From the NCBI RefSeq assembly GCF_964204645.1, contig NC_134032.1:9418275-9482274 (forward strand): 64,000 nt of DNA, read 5' to 3'. This stretch comes from Tubulanus polymorphus. Lineage: Eukaryota > Nemertea > Palaeonemertea > Tubulaniformes > Tubulanidae. Numbering within the stretch: position 1 is the first letter of the stretch; the number at the start of each line of letters is the position of its first letter. Made by a program: the position numbers and the translations under genes. Below are positions 36,001 to 51,000 of the stretch, piece by piece. The notes below the pieces were generated by a model. The model made no database searches, was not told the DNA's origin, and was given only the letters and a program-made list of their open reading frames with translations.

Positions 36001-39000
36001 GCTCATTGTGGCAATTGAGGATCCACCAAGTATAAGGATGTAACAATTTAGGATAAGCGAAAAAAACTAAGTCCTTCGCAAATCAATCGATCTTTACTGA
36101 ACGTGTCCAATGTTTTTAGTGGTACCCTATTGCCGCATAATAGTAGCCCACCGAGCAGGGGCTGGTTCCATAATCGAGACTTTAGTACTGAAGTGGTCTT
36201 AAATCTGAAGACTGTTCTTAGTTGTTAGATTGGCTGTTGAACTAAGGTCGTCTTAGAGCGGTCTCAAGTCTAAGCCTCGACTACGGAACCGGCTCCAGGT
36301 TATGATTTCCTCGTAGAAAAAAAGCATTTGAAAAGTCTTCAAAAACTGTATCTCTTGTATAGGCTCTCAGGCAATGCTTTGTCACTAGATCAGATCGAAA
36401 TATTTCCCCTTACCTATTAACGTTTTTGTTTTTTTGGGAATTTTTTTCGCAGAGTTAATCGACAGCGAGAACTATTCGTTCTACGAATGTGCGTCCACTG
36501 AAGAGTCGAAACCGTCCTCCGCCAACAACGGAAACTTGGTGCATTCGATGACGTCGCGGAACGAAAAATCGAAATGGGGAGCGCGGTAAGTTTCAATAAT
36601 TATGGAAATTAATTTTTTGAAAACTACGTCTATCACGGGGTTGCCATCGACCTGGACAACTTGTCAAATCTAGAAAAATCCGAAAAATCTACGGAAAATA
36701 ATCAGGGAATTCGGATAGTGCTATTGACTGCACGTTTCTTTATCACTACATGATTCATTAAAAAATGATTTGTAAGATTCTAATCCTTGAAATTTTTCTG
36801 ATTCCCTCGGGGAATTTTGTGTAATCACTTGGAAAAATCTGGGAAAAGTCAGCAGGTTTGTAAATGGGCGACCCTGTGGCCACCCTGTTTATGCTGGTCA
36901 TATGACCCTGTTTTCGGTGAGGCTTCTTGTCTAGGTCGAGCCCATTCTCAAATTTGCGAACTCTGATCTGTGGAACTGGAATATGAGTTTTGAATCTGGC
37001 TGATGGTTGAGTACGGAAGTTACGGAGAATTAAGATTAGAGTTAAGCTCATTTTGCTTAATCTGAGACAGGTCTCAAGAGTTAAGGCCAAACTTTTACCT
37101 TTTGACTGAAGGCTAGGGTGCCCAGCTGAGCCCTAGGCTGGGCATTGAAACCCCTCTTCGACGAATTGGGTCTCGATCAGAAACCAGTGTTGTTGGACAG
37201 TGCTGACATCTGCCGGGTGACTTTGAAATTATCCGCTAACATTAATCAGTTATACGATGCGGTTTCATAGCAAAGTATCAACAATTTAATTTTTGTTATC
37301 AGAACTCAAATTCAAAATTCACTTCAGAGAAATGAAAATGAAATAAAACAATAATTACTATATACTAATGTTATCGATGAATTTTCATTTCTCTGCTGAT
37401 GGAGTTTAGTCAAAACTTCGAAACTGATAGAAAATGAATCATTAAATCATCAACTGCGGGTTTTGCTCATTAAATTTTGAATTCAGTTTAGAAATTAAAT
37501 AGGTTGTAACCGGCCGACATCAAGTGAGTAAGACCAACAAAATTTTACCGGAATTAAACCCATAACTGTAGAACTAACCTAACTCAACTGTGGAACCTAT
37601 TACAGGGGTCAGTCATATTGATGTGCGAATAACATGAAAAATGGAACTGCTCGGAAAATTTTAGAAAATATGAAAATTTTTAGAAATCTATTAAAAATCA
37701 TGAAAAATTAGTGTCTGTCGAAATATTTTAATCCCCTCTATTATGCTATATTGTGTTGAGCTCAGAAATTATGCGCAAGCTGTGTTACAGTTTAACAAAT
37801 TCAAATGAAATCTGCTGTTATTGTTAGTAACCACTTACATATGTAGTACCTAGACGTGGAAATATTTGAAAACTGGTATTTTGTTGGAAAAAATATGAAA
37901 AAAGCTCACATTTTGAGGATATGAAAAATTTGAAAATTCTTAAAGTTCATCTATCCAAACTCACTATTGTGGAACTGAAATCATCGGACATGACTGCAGA
38001 TCGAATTGGACCCGCAACTGTGGATAAAATTGGACCCACAACTGTGGAACCAATGAAACCAGCAAATGTGGAACCAATGAAACCCGCAACGGTGGAACCA
38101 ATTAAACCCGCAACTGTTGAACCAATTAAACCCGCAACCATGGAACCGATCAAACGGACAACTGTGGAACCAATCAAACTGTGGGACTGGACCTTAATTG
38201 ATTTCCTAGTGGAATTTACGTAGCTGTTAATTAGCAGTTAAACGATAGTGAAATCGGCGTCATAAGCGGTGATCATTGAAACGTCGTCTTCTATTCGTGT
38301 CTCGAGCGGTGTCTTGTGGCGGCACCTCTCTCCACGTCGTCATCGTGAAGAATAAGAAGAGAGAAGAGAACGACGAGATCATTAAGTATTGATCTACGCT
38401 GACCTAGATTCATTATGAGAGAGCGAGAGAGAGCTAGCGACAATCGCTGCTCGCCGCGCACACAGGCATACGCATACACGGGCGGTTTATAGATTTATAC
38501 TGGTAGCAATAAATACATGCGCGATATCAGCTCGCATCGATGTCACAATATAAACAATCGCTACGCGTTGCGAAAACCGGATTATGTTAACTATGCGTCG
38601 GATGGATTATCAGTAGTAGAGTTAATCCGCGGATTAGCCGATTCGGGATGGCGGGGCACGCGACTGGTCCGGATACGACGCGGCGAGAGGTTTACCCGTA
38701 CAGGTAAGCGGTGTGCGTCAATCTAATGGATTTTATTGGCAATGACAGTTCTCGCGTTGGGCTACACGCTGACCCGTGCTGCCGGGACTTATGCCAAAGT
38801 AGGTTCTATTCTCGAGATGGATTTTACCAACGTAGATTGGTTCTAGAACCGAAATGAGCTTAGACTGGTCCAAGGTTGTTTATTTGCTTAGACTGGTTTC
38901 TTTCATGCTTGCATTGAGGTCTCTTGAGCGCTTGTTTTTGAGAGGGGGCTAATGGGCTATTGCTGCAGAGTTTTGTGGGCCATTGGGCACTTGCTAAAAG

Positions 39001-42000
39001 ATTCAGTATCCGGCAATGTCGCGGAATCGGGCATCTGCTTTCAGTTCTGGAGCTCGTTGCGTTCAGACGCAAGTATCTGACAGAAAGTAATACTACCAGG
39101 TTCAGTTTCATAGCCGTGAGCTCTCGATTTTTAAACAATTCAGTCATACCTCAACTCACTAAAAAAAATTGTAATGCGTTTTAATCAGCAATAATGTTTA
39201 AATGTTTAGACTGATGTAAAATGCATTATTTTTTCAAGACGTGGTATCTTTCAGCCTGTTCAGGTCTACGCGTATTGCATGTTTGAAGGCGTTTGAATAT
39301 TTGATAGGATCTTGCAGTACGGCAGACAGCTATACGTTACTCTATATCCATTCTATTATAGAATGGTAAGAGCGCTGTCCGTCAGCCGGTCCATCTGTCT
39401 GCATGACACACTCTGTCAATCAACGATTAATAATTAAAATTGAAAGTTCGCATGTACTGCTGTTCACTATTGATGAGTCGGTGCGGGGCCCCCTTTGATG
39501 TTATTGTCATGCAATAGTGGAGGGCTCCAATAGGGTGGCCCCTTGCCTGGAAATCAGGGAATTTTTTCTTTTCTTTGATAAAGTCAGGGAATATAGTCGG
39601 GGAATTTTGTAAGAAAAAGCTTAAAGTCAGGGAAATTTGTTTCAGATTGCTAGATCACACGTAAAATCAAACAGTTTCCATCTATGTATTATGTATGTAT
39701 TTGGCTGTGTTAATTGATTGGATTCTTAGCAGATCAAGTCAGGGAAAACAACGTGCATGCTAGGGAAAAGTCGGGGAGAAAGCTAGTATAATACCTAAAA
39801 AGGGCCACTCTGTCGAATTTAGACAGCCATCCGGCGATGATATAAGAGGCCATTCACAAGGGGGCCCTTCCCAACTGGACAGGGATCCAAGACCTGATGG
39901 CTGCGCAAGACTCTGCCTGATTAAGCCGGAAATGTACAGGGCTAAACAAATTGCCATTAATGAATCAAATTTAATTAAAATTTTACCATAAATTAATTAA
40001 AGATAATCGCTAAGGCATATTCAAAGGTAGCCGTACAACGAATAATCCGGGTTGAAATGAAATGTGATTTTTCTGATCGGCTGATAATGACTTTGCCGCA
40101 ATGCTGCTTGACTATATACGCGTAGTCATGGTTAAGACTTAAAAAAACAGTAGACGACTAGCTTATTTCAATATAGCCAATCTAATCAACTTTAAAACCA
40201 GTGTCAAGATTACTGTACTCATCGCATTGCCTGTATAGAAAGATGTAGAACCTCCAATGACATCATCGAATTACTCCTATGTAGACGTTGCCAGAAAAGA
40301 TGGCTGCCTCAATGAACCCGCTATGTCATCACCGATCATATTATTCCTAAAGCTTCTACTAAAGATGGCTACCGCCTATAAAATCCCATAATGACATCGT
40401 AAAATTATCCATAGACACTGCTAAAAAAGATTCTCGACTATGGCACTGGCCCCAGCGCTGTCTGGGCAGGGCTGGCTTCGTTGCAGCGTCCACAATGCCA
40501 TAGAGTCTGAATACCCGTTGAGGTCGGATGTTATTATCATGCGATTATTATCAACAAAATTTGTATAGCACCTTATTCCAAAAGAGGCTCTAAAGCACTT
40601 TACACAACAAAGAAGACTTTTAAAACGCTCTAGCGATTCAGCCGATCTTACGGCACTGGTGAGACAGTCCGTAAAACTGCATCCTCCCCCCGGCAGGGAT
40701 TCGAACCTGATGGCACCGCAATTACCACGGTACGAAACCCTGCCACACTAGACCAAGTGCGCAGCTACACGCGCAGCTTAGATGATGTCATTATCAGTCA
40801 ATCAGAAATCCCGTTTCATTCTAGCCCAGGTTTTCCCATTAATAGTTCTACCGTGCAATTTACCTCGGCAATTATACAACGACCAATCTGATTGGTGCCG
40901 CGAGTTTTCGTGCGGCAAAGCTGCGCACCCGGTCTACTGTGGCAGGGGTTTGTGCCGTGGCTGAGTGTAGCGATGCCATCAGGTTCGAATCCCTGCCGTG
41001 GGAGGATGTGAAACCGGTGCAGAGCTAGTAAAAGAACCGTATACATAGCGCTTAGTTTTGAAACAGGGAACATCCAGTGAAAGTTGTTTACGGTACATGT
41101 TGGAATTGCTGTCCGCTTAGGGAGTTAGATATATGCATTGTATTCGACGTATATAGATATATTATTCGGATGCATGCCTGTATTAATGATTCCGCGTACG
41201 AATCAGTTCCGGTAAAAGCTGTTTGTTGATTTGTTATTGATGGTAATTGTTGTGTCATATTTGATTGATTTATCGATTTTTCGCCGTGGAAAATCGTTGT
41301 TTGTTCACCTATGCGCGTACATTGAATAGGTATCGAATCGCTCGGTACCAGAGGGAGTGACGGGGGGATAGGGAGAGTGACTGGTGGGATGCATGGTTCC
41401 CGCACAGAACAGGGAAATGGGAATTTTGAAATGATAATTCCCACTTTGGAAATATTTGAGGATTTGAGAAATTTTCCTCAAATCTGGGAAATATTTGTGA
41501 ACAAATTCATTTACATTTCACGTATTGCATTTGCCAAGGCCACCTAACGCAGCGATTTCCCTTGAAAATCCCCTTTATCAACCAGTTACCACTAGATTGT
41601 TGACTGTAGCATGAGGATGTTTATTCCAATTTTGATGAAGGCCCCATTTTTCATTTGGGAAAATTGAAAAATCACCCACGAAATACTTAGGAAGAACCTG
41701 GGAATTTTTTTAATTCATGTAACTGCGGGAACCATGGTGATGCAATGGGAGAGGGCAAGGTGATCTGATGTTGGGATTTTAGATAGCCTAGATTCATCTT
41801 TAGCATAACAATGCGGCTGCTGAATTTGTAAAGGTTTCGGTAGGCTTAGACAGTTTGAAGACTTTTCCCCTAGAATATCAAAAATTTAATTTTAGAAGTG
41901 ATATGAGAACTATTGGCTTTTCTATGGGTGGCAGTGTTCTTCTATGGGTGACCGTATTTTGTAATCCTAAAGGGGCTGCATTCATTGTTTAGTGTATGAA

Positions 42001-45000
42001 TCTTGGCTGCTGAAGTAGCTTAACTTTCAATCCCCCCAAAAAAACCCTAAATTAAGCTTAATTTTGGTGTAATCTATTTTTCACATTAGCTCAATATATT
42101 TCAAAGCAATTATCAGCGCTGATAAAGTATTGGCATCCACTTTGGAAGTGGCAGCAGATATTCTATAACAGATGGCTGACTTTCAGAGGGGTGGATGTAA
42201 AAATGAAATGTTTGTGGCTGCCCTTGTATAGCCTGTTCTGGAGAATACTGGGTGGGCGATTTTCAGAGGTGTGGACGTGAGATGGCACTTTGATCAATAC
42301 GCAAGCTTTTAACTATACGTTTCCAATTTCAAATTCGAAACCTCCTGTTTCGTTCCCAGCAGGCGTGTTTGTAAGGAGCACCGAATAAGCATCTATTCAA
42401 ATCAATAAGAGGGATATATCCTTTCTTTATGATAAAAATCCTGCAAATGCTATGGTTTGCGAGTGAATGGAGAGAAAATATTGCAACACGCTGTATGATA
42501 ATAACAGGAAGATCATTCAATTCTTGATTAAACACGTATTTCAAAAGTATTTTTCCCCATTTTTTATATTGCTTGTATTGATGTAAATATTTCAATTGAA
42601 ATCTATTTTTGAACCGTAATACGATGAGTTCTCGTGATGGCGTTATTTGTTTTCACGAAAGACTGCGTTCAAATTAGATTTGAAAAGCGGTTTGAAAAGC
42701 GAACGAAAACACCTTCGCCTTTCATCGAGCCGCTTAACTTCCCTTCTCCTTGGCCATTGTCTACCCCGACTGTCTTCCTTTTCCCTGCCTTTCCTCGCGA
42801 TATAGTAAAGAAAAATTACTCCGAAAGGTTCCCTTGAATTGTAGTTTATTTCGACTATGTTGACTGAAAGCCCTATAGTCATCTTTAGGGAGTACATTCC
42901 TGAAGATGACTATTAAGATATAGTTGGAATATCAAAATTATTCCCGAAGATGACTGTAAGGACATAATCGAGACTTGGAAATCACCTATAGCTAAAGAAA
43001 GCCTCGAGGGGTCGTTTTTCTTTTCTGTATTGTGGAATTTTTTTACTGTATTATCATTTCAATATGGACAGAGCGTTTCATCGAGATTGCATTCTCTCTC
43101 TCTCCCTCTTCAATCTCGCATTTCCTACCCTCTCTACCTCTCCCCTTTCATCTCTTTTGGGGGGGAATTTAAATGAGGCGGAACTTTTGATCCCTTGGCT
43201 GGCGAATGCAAGTGCTGTAGGTTTGGAGGTCTTATAAGTGTTTAGACGCATTTCCGGCTGTTAGTGAATATCGCTTAACAAAGTCTCTAAAGCCTCGCCT
43301 ACATCGACACTGCGATTGGAGACAACTAGTTGCCGGGCAGTTTTCGGCGCATGAGAGCAACTGGCTGGATACAATCAGTTGCTCGAATTTGTCGATGTGA
43401 GCTAGCTTACGCCTGGTTAGCGTCCATCTATCTCCAGTTTCACTCAGTTGCTCATGTTCTACTTTTGAGCAACTAGTTGTACTCAGTTGCTGTCATATCC
43501 GTCGATGTGAGCGCTCCTTAATCACAACACATGGTTGTAACTGACTAAAACAAAGCAATTTGTCACGTGACTTGTGATGCTCTCAAGAATATTTGCTAAA
43601 ACACATCTCAGTTGCTGTCGATGTACGCGCTATGGACCTAGTGACCAACATGAGCCACGCAGTTGCTGGTTTTCATTAAATTTTCGACGTGAGCGGGGTA
43701 CTCGCTCACTAGCAACTAGTTGTCGCCAGTCGCTTTGTCGATGTATGCTTAGCTTAAAACATTAATTTAATCTCATGAATTCTAAAAATAACGGAACTCG
43801 GGATCATAAGGAGAGGTGCGTTCGTGCCCAATGCACACCCCTTGGGTATGGGCCTGATTCTTATTTTCTCTCGCCATCACCAATCTCACATTCCCTACCC
43901 TCTCCTCCTCTTTTCCCTTCATACGCTCTTCCTCCTCTCCCCAACGACTGTCACACAGTCACACCGCACTACTGGCATTCCATTACCAGCAAAAACCATT
44001 AATCTGAATACATACTCAAGCATATGGCTGCAGGATAGTTAGTAACAGCCGAGCTAACTAACATCCTGGACGCAGTAACCGGACCAGCAGTACGTATATA
44101 CCACCGGTATCTAACCAACACCGAGTATTGACTTCGACCAGCGTGCGCGCAGACCCTCACAACAATAACATCATCACCGATGACGACGATGATGATGATG
44201 ATGATGTCATGGCTACTGAAACTCTTGTAGACGCGGAGGACTTCAGCGCTCGTTCCTCGCGGCATATTGATTTGGCGTTCGCTGGAATACTCGTAAAGAG
44301 GGGGCACTCGCGAGAAATTTATATACACGGGGAGAACGGCGATACAAAACAATTCTATCAATACGAATATCCATTCTGTAATCATGCATAGATATGGTGC
44401 ATGCAGGCGTGCGATATGCGTAAATGATAATGATTGATGTACGTGTATGTAGTATGTGCTTGTTGATTTACTGCCACGGCACTTTTCCCGGCCTGTACCT
44501 GCGCATACCCCCCTGCAGCTACTGGCATATGGTGCTAACCGCTGAGAATGTTCCCCCCCCCCCCCGGCCCTCGTACGGACGTGGATTTTCGACGGTGTGT
44601 ACGGAATCCCGCAACAACATGGAGATCTAGTCCAAAATGTTTCCTTGAGCTAGTAGTTTATTTGACGTTTCAGTTATATGCTAATAGTCGTCTTCATGAA
44701 TACTATCTTCGGTATTCCTGAAAATGACTATCAGAATGTCGTCGAAACGTCGAATAAACTACTAGCTCAAGGAAACATTTCGGACTAGATTTTCTTGTTA
44801 TTGTGCGATTCAGACCTTTTCGGAAAAGATGGCTGCTTCCATAATGACCCGTATGACGTAATAGAATTACCCCTATGGACACTTCAAGAATAGATGCCCG
44901 CCTACATAAATCCCCCTATGACGTCATCGAATTACGCCTATAAACCCTTTCGCGAAAGATGGCTGCCTCTGTGAATACCCCTATGACATCATAAAAAACC

Positions 45001-48000
45001 ACGATAGACACTTCAAGAAAAGATGGCTGCCTTCATAGATATACCTATGATATCGTCAGATTGCTTCCAGAAAGATGACTGCCACAGTAAATGCCCCTAT
45101 GACATCATCAAAAAACCTCGATTGACACTTCAATGAAATATGGCTCACTCCATAAATCCCCCTATGACATCATCAAATTGCTTCCGGAAAGATGTCTGCC
45201 TCCTCCATAAATCCGCTTGTGGAATACCGGTAATAGAAAATACATGCTCTCTGAAAAGATGGCTGCCTTTCGTAAATGCTCTGGTAACATTAGATCGTCC
45301 CTTTCATCAAATTTTACTCGAATTTTCCCCGTTGTTATCGATCGCGGTTTAATGGACGGGAAAAACAGAACAATTTCACGAAAGGCTGCGCGTGTTTCTG
45401 AGGCTGGAAATAGTCTCTGACATTTGAACGCGTTGTGAATTGCGTCTGTTCAAACGTACACTGCAGGTCCGGTGTAAACGAGCGAGATATTATCGAAACC
45501 ACTCAAAACGTCGAATCTGCGATCGAAAGTCAGCGACTAGAAAAAAAACGTGGTGCTATTTTAGCGGGGTGAAATGAATTTGTAAACGATTCGAAGCAAA
45601 GATTTTTTTGACACCGCGAAAACCCGTTACAATGACGTTTATATACATCGGTACCTAGTTTATACGTTATCTAAGGGGTTCTGTGTGAGGCAATGTGCAA
45701 TGTAACATCAATATTGATTATTGATTATTCATCAATGATGATTACACTTGCAAATCTTGGCCTTTATTTTGTTGTCAAATATATTTCATCATTCATATTT
45801 TGTATTTGATGAATCTTAGTAAACGTTTTTGAGGTGGAAGTGCACTACGTCATCGATATATTTAGCACTAGACTGGTTGCCAATCAGCAAAATAGATTTA
45901 CGGATCCTTATGATTTATCTTATATCATTCATCGGCGACAATATTAAGTAATATATGTGTTATTTTTTAAGGCGTCAGTTAAATTTCCAGTTGATTTTTC
46001 TGGATTTAAGAATCATTTGTTCGGTTAGTTTCATTGTGGGATTTATAGCTTTCTTAGAATTGTCTGGGGATGATTGGATGTCGTAGGGGGTTCATGGAGG
46101 CAACCATCTTTCCTGGGCAGTTTCTCTGTAGGAGTAATTTGATGACGTCATCGGAGGTTCTATAGAGATAGCCACGTTTCTATATAAGCGGGCAATGTGA
46201 TGATGTCATAAGGGGTTTTATGGAGGTGGCCCTTTTTTCTGGGAAGTTTTTCTAGATTGCCGGATATTGTACCTTTAATCCGTGTATGACCCGGTGGTCG
46301 CGACGGTGTTGTATATCAAATCACTGCATCTCATTACCGTCGTCTGTCCGCGATAAATCACACATTTATTAGCGTTTTATCGTAGCAAATATTTTGTCAG
46401 CTACCTTAAAAATGTCAGCCCTTAGTCATTATCCAGTTTGTGGACGCAGTTCCACAGTAGTTGTGTGCATGTGTTTTATGTCTCTGCACCGAGTTCCACA
46501 ATGCGGGGATTCGATATCATTTTGGGCCCAGTTCCACAGTTGTGGGGCATTCACTTTGATACTGCGTACAGATCGTCTGTTGTGCAGGTTTAACTTGACT
46601 CTAGGTCCAGTTCCGCTGTTGCGAGGATTTAATTTCATTCCAATTTCCACAGTTGAACGGGTTTGATTTGACTCTAGATTCAGTTTCACAGTTGTGTTGC
46701 TTTAGTTTGACCCAGGACCTAGTTCCACAGTTGTGTGGCTTTAATCTGACTCCAAACCCAGTTTGACAGCTGTGTGGGTTTAATCTTACTTTGGATCTAG
46801 TTCCGCAGTTTTATGGGTTTCATTCGTCCGTGGATTCAGCGCCACAGTTGTGGGGGATTAATTATTGTCTGTGGATCCAATTCCACAGTTGCATGGGTCT
46901 TATCTGTCTCCCGCTCCACAGTGTTGCGCGAATTTAATTTCATTCTAGACCGGGTTCTGCCGTTTATACGGGTTTAATTCACACTCCGACACCGCAGTTC
47001 GCCAGCAGTTTCGCATAATGTACCCGTGCAGCTATTAGCGCGCCAGTATTTCTACCTGTCAAATACATTGCGAGAGAGAGAGAGAGTATCGTAGAATTCT
47101 CGAGAGAACTTGATTAGATTCTGTTGTAATTCATATTCTCAGTAAACGAGGACGGCGGCTGCGAAGGCGAGGCACAACATTATTATCGGCTGATGAATAC
47201 CACACACACATACACTCACATACACTCACATACGCACGCATTAAGTTTTCAGTTAATGATTGCGTCGTAGTCGTCGCAAACGAAGTCATATCCGACTCGA
47301 CTCTTGTGTAACGCATTATAGCAACACTCGAAACACGTCGTCCCCCGGTGAGACGAATAATGGCTTCGGAAACTCGGTGGAATTTTCCCGACCGAGCGTT
47401 GAAAAAAACATTCGCACATCGCCGCCATATAAGGTGTTGTTCTGAACGCCCTGTGTGAAGTGTAGACGATGATAATGTCTTACGTCTGGTGTTTGTAGTT
47501 CATTTTCAATTAGAAATGTCTGATTAGAAATGTTAGGTGAAGTCCTGAATGCGTGAAGTGCGGACAATTACCTTTTAAAAGTGTCCTGATAAAAATATCT
47601 GGTGTTTGTAGTTCATTTTCGATTAGAGTCTCAGGTGAGGTGCCAAACACATGCTAAGTTTGGCCGATCGCTTTTTGAAAGTGTCCTGATAAAACTGTTC
47701 GGTGTTTGTAGTTCATTTTGAATTAGAAATGTCTCAGGTGAAGTTCTGAACACATGTGTAATGTGAACAATCACTTCATGAAAATGCGTAATGTGAACAA
47801 TCACTTTATGAAAATGTGCTGATAAAAATGTCTAATGTCCGGTGTTTGTAGTTAATTTTTTATCGGAAATTGTCTATGTAAAGCACTGATAAAAATGTCT
47901 AATTTCCGGTATTTGTATTTTATTTTCGATCAAAAGTATATAGGCCCTACGCGACATGTGGATGTTAACTTTCTCAAAGTGTGCCGATAGAAAGTCTACA

Positions 48001-51000
48001 ATGTCTGAGGGGTGTAGATTTATACCTTCAATGGTATCTAAGACTAAGAGAGCCAGAAATATCAGATCGTTTGCGTAGTTATATCCAGGCGATTTTTCGT
48101 GATTTTACAGACGCATTGATAATTAATATTCGTCATTTTCGTTCTTCTTTCAGGACAAGTTTGCCGGTGCCGATGTTTTCCCGGAATGATTTCTCCGTTT
48201 GGAGCATACTTAAAAAGTGCATCGGAAAGGTCAGTATAACGACACCATCTCATCGGACCCATAAAATTACTCTTAATTTTTTGGTGAAAACCACTACTAA
48301 AGAAGATATCATGTATGGTCTGGCCTGCCGTCTATTACTCAACCTCTTATGACCTTCATGCACGCTGGTGAGATGATTACCTTGAGAACTCCTCACTTGC
48401 CATTAGACGCTCTTGACGACGATGGAAAGCCGCCGCTTGTTGCCCTTAACGACCCTCCAGTAAAGTATTAAAGCACTCAGAATCTGGATAATTGCTTAGA
48501 ATAACCTTAAATCCCTTTCTGAATGCTGATGTCAGGGCTACTATTGCATTAGCCTCACTGTACCCGTGCTGAGTTATTGGACGTTTTATTCAGATTGTTG
48601 AGATATTTAATGGGTGTCTCGATAATCGGAGATATCTCATCTGAGATACAATGAAACCTCATTACGAGGACCTCGGATGACGCGATTTATCGTAAAAACC
48701 CAGAATTTTGTCCCAAATAGGACAATTTTTGGTTCTCTGGCTTCCATTAGGAGAACTATATTCCTGTACTACCTGTGTGTCTGTCTCTCGACTACTTAGC
48801 TTCGTTAATAGTGGTCGATGTTTATGAAACTTGGCTACACTATTAGTACGGGCGACTAGTTGCGCAGTGTCACGAATGGGACCAGTGCACCACCTAGCGA
48901 TGGAACTAGACACTAAAAACGTATGTTTTTTAAGGACACGGCCTTGCTGAAAACTACTTCATAACTGAAGAAGGTGGTAGAAATATGAAAAGTTGTCTTG
49001 ACGATATTTAGCTGTTGGCCCTAGATTCAACATATTCAAAATGCAATGGGAACTATGCACAGGATCTTCGGAGTAGCCTCATGCGTACATCAGTGATGAC
49101 AGTTTCGAGCCTGAGCCCGAGAACGGTTGTCGCCTATCTGGCTGTGATAATTTCGTATTGGATGTAACGAACTATCGGTTATAACGAACAGATTTTCTGG
49201 TCCCGTGAAGTTCATTGTTACGAGGTTCTGCTGTATAGGCGCTTGTTGATTATCGGAGATATCTTTTGCGTATCTCAATAATTGATGACTCGTATCATAT
49301 TTCGCCGTATGTATCTTGTTAATATGAGATATTAACTACATCGTTTATCGAAATTTTAATGTACATTATGCAGTGCGGGCGCTTACCTGGTAATCGGGGA
49401 ATTTTCTGTTCTTTAAAAGAGTCGGCGAGTAGTTGCGCTGGGTAACTCAACCCGGCGTAGTGTAACCAGCCCTATTATCTGGGGGACAATACGGGGTCTA
49501 AATTTACATACGCGAGATAATGAAGAAATTCTGAATTTCACGGCCATATTTTTGATAATTCGCAATTCGTGCGTTAAATTTTTTCGTGAATATTGTTAGT
49601 TTTTATGGAGAAAAGAGAAAAAAATGATGCATTTAAGTTTTAAGAATTTCATAGCCATAGTTCTGATAATTCGCAATTCGCGCGTAAAAGTTGTAACCGT
49701 CCAACTACAGTATTCAAAAACATTACAGACAAGCGAATGAATGTCTACTACGTATCTCGCTTGCCATGATATGTCAATAAACCATTCATCTCCTGACCAA
49801 CTGCCATTCGAATCCCCATTGGATTGATTCGTTGCTCAGCAAGAAGTTCACGATTCACTGACGGAAAAGATACCAAGAGATTCACGAAATCACGCGGATT
49901 TTTTTGTCTTATCCGCTTTCGCGAGTAAGCTTACGGTCTCTCAAATTCACGTTTTTGCGGGAATTGTTTCCACGATTTCACGACATCGCGCATGAAATTC
50001 ATCGGGTCAATGGTTCACGAAAAACCTAATTCCCCCTATAATAACACAACCCGAAGCACCAGTACAGAAACGTAGTATATAGACATGGTTGATATGACAC
50101 TTTCAGCGTAAGTGTTATTAAACATTCCATTCTTCGGTCATTGATTCGCGTTAATCAATTGAATTATTGATGAATATAGATTTATTGATTTTCTATAAAT
50201 TGATTGAAATAGTTCGCAAGATTACGTTCTCTCTATCCCGGCTGCAGTGGTTAGCCTTGAATTATAGATGGGATCAGTGTGTCCTCTTTCCCTCTCCCCT
50301 CCCTTTTTCTCCCACTCTCACCCTTCTCTCCATCTCCCTCCCTCTCCTCTCCTCCCTATCTCCCTCTCCCTCAATCCTCCCTCTCCCCTCATTTCCCCCT
50401 ATACCTCTCCCCTCATTCTCTGAACCTCTCCACTCATCTCCACAACCCTCTCCCCTCATTCCCTTCCATACCCAGGATTCTTACAGATCAAGTAAATCGG
50501 GGAATTTCAGGGACATTTATCAGGGAATTTTGACTCTGTTCTTTAGAATCTGGGAAAAGTCAGGGAATTCGGAAAAGTAGCTCAGTCATTTTCGGAAGCT
50601 GATAGCTACGTTTTCTAATTCTAAGCCGTGAATACCTCTCTTATACCATTCCCCTCTGAAACTCTCATTTCCTTCCATAATTCTCTACCCTCACTTCATT
50701 GTACAACTCATCCGTTAGTGCGTCGACTGTATCCGTGTCTTAAAACGCTTACTCGATATTTAACCCTATTAAATCGCGTTCGAATTCCGAATAGACGCGT
50801 TCTACTGAGACGATAATTTTTCATTTCCGACGTCCCGTCCTGCGGCGCGCGCCGCACCGCTCTCGAGTTATCGGTACAATTCATCGCCGACAGTCGAAAT
50901 TGATGAGAGCTAGGTAACGATCTACGGTCGCGGCGACGCTATCTCCCGCGATAGATCGTCGATCATTTTTCCGGCCTACGTCGATTCGATCACGCAGCGT

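Noticed and set aside
37921-38223. 100-codon frame with an EPIKPAT-type peptide repeat, also open on the reverse strand
   Set aside because: It is a 24-base minisatellite inside intron 13. A period divisible by three keeps frames open on both strands. There is no start context, signal or partner exon.
40690-41000. Two possible tRNA genes with ggttcgaatccctgcc
   Set aside because: Extra sequence on both sides is shared between the copies and ends in a SINE-like tail. No good cloverleaf.
44128-44391. 87-codon frame with an Asp run
   Set aside because: The Asp run comes from a GAT microsatellite at about 44180-44207. The rest has no recognisable content.
50167-50580. 137-codon Ser/Pro/Leu-rich frame and its Arg/Glu-rich reverse partner
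   Set aside because: Created by a CT-rich low-complexity tract inside intron 14.
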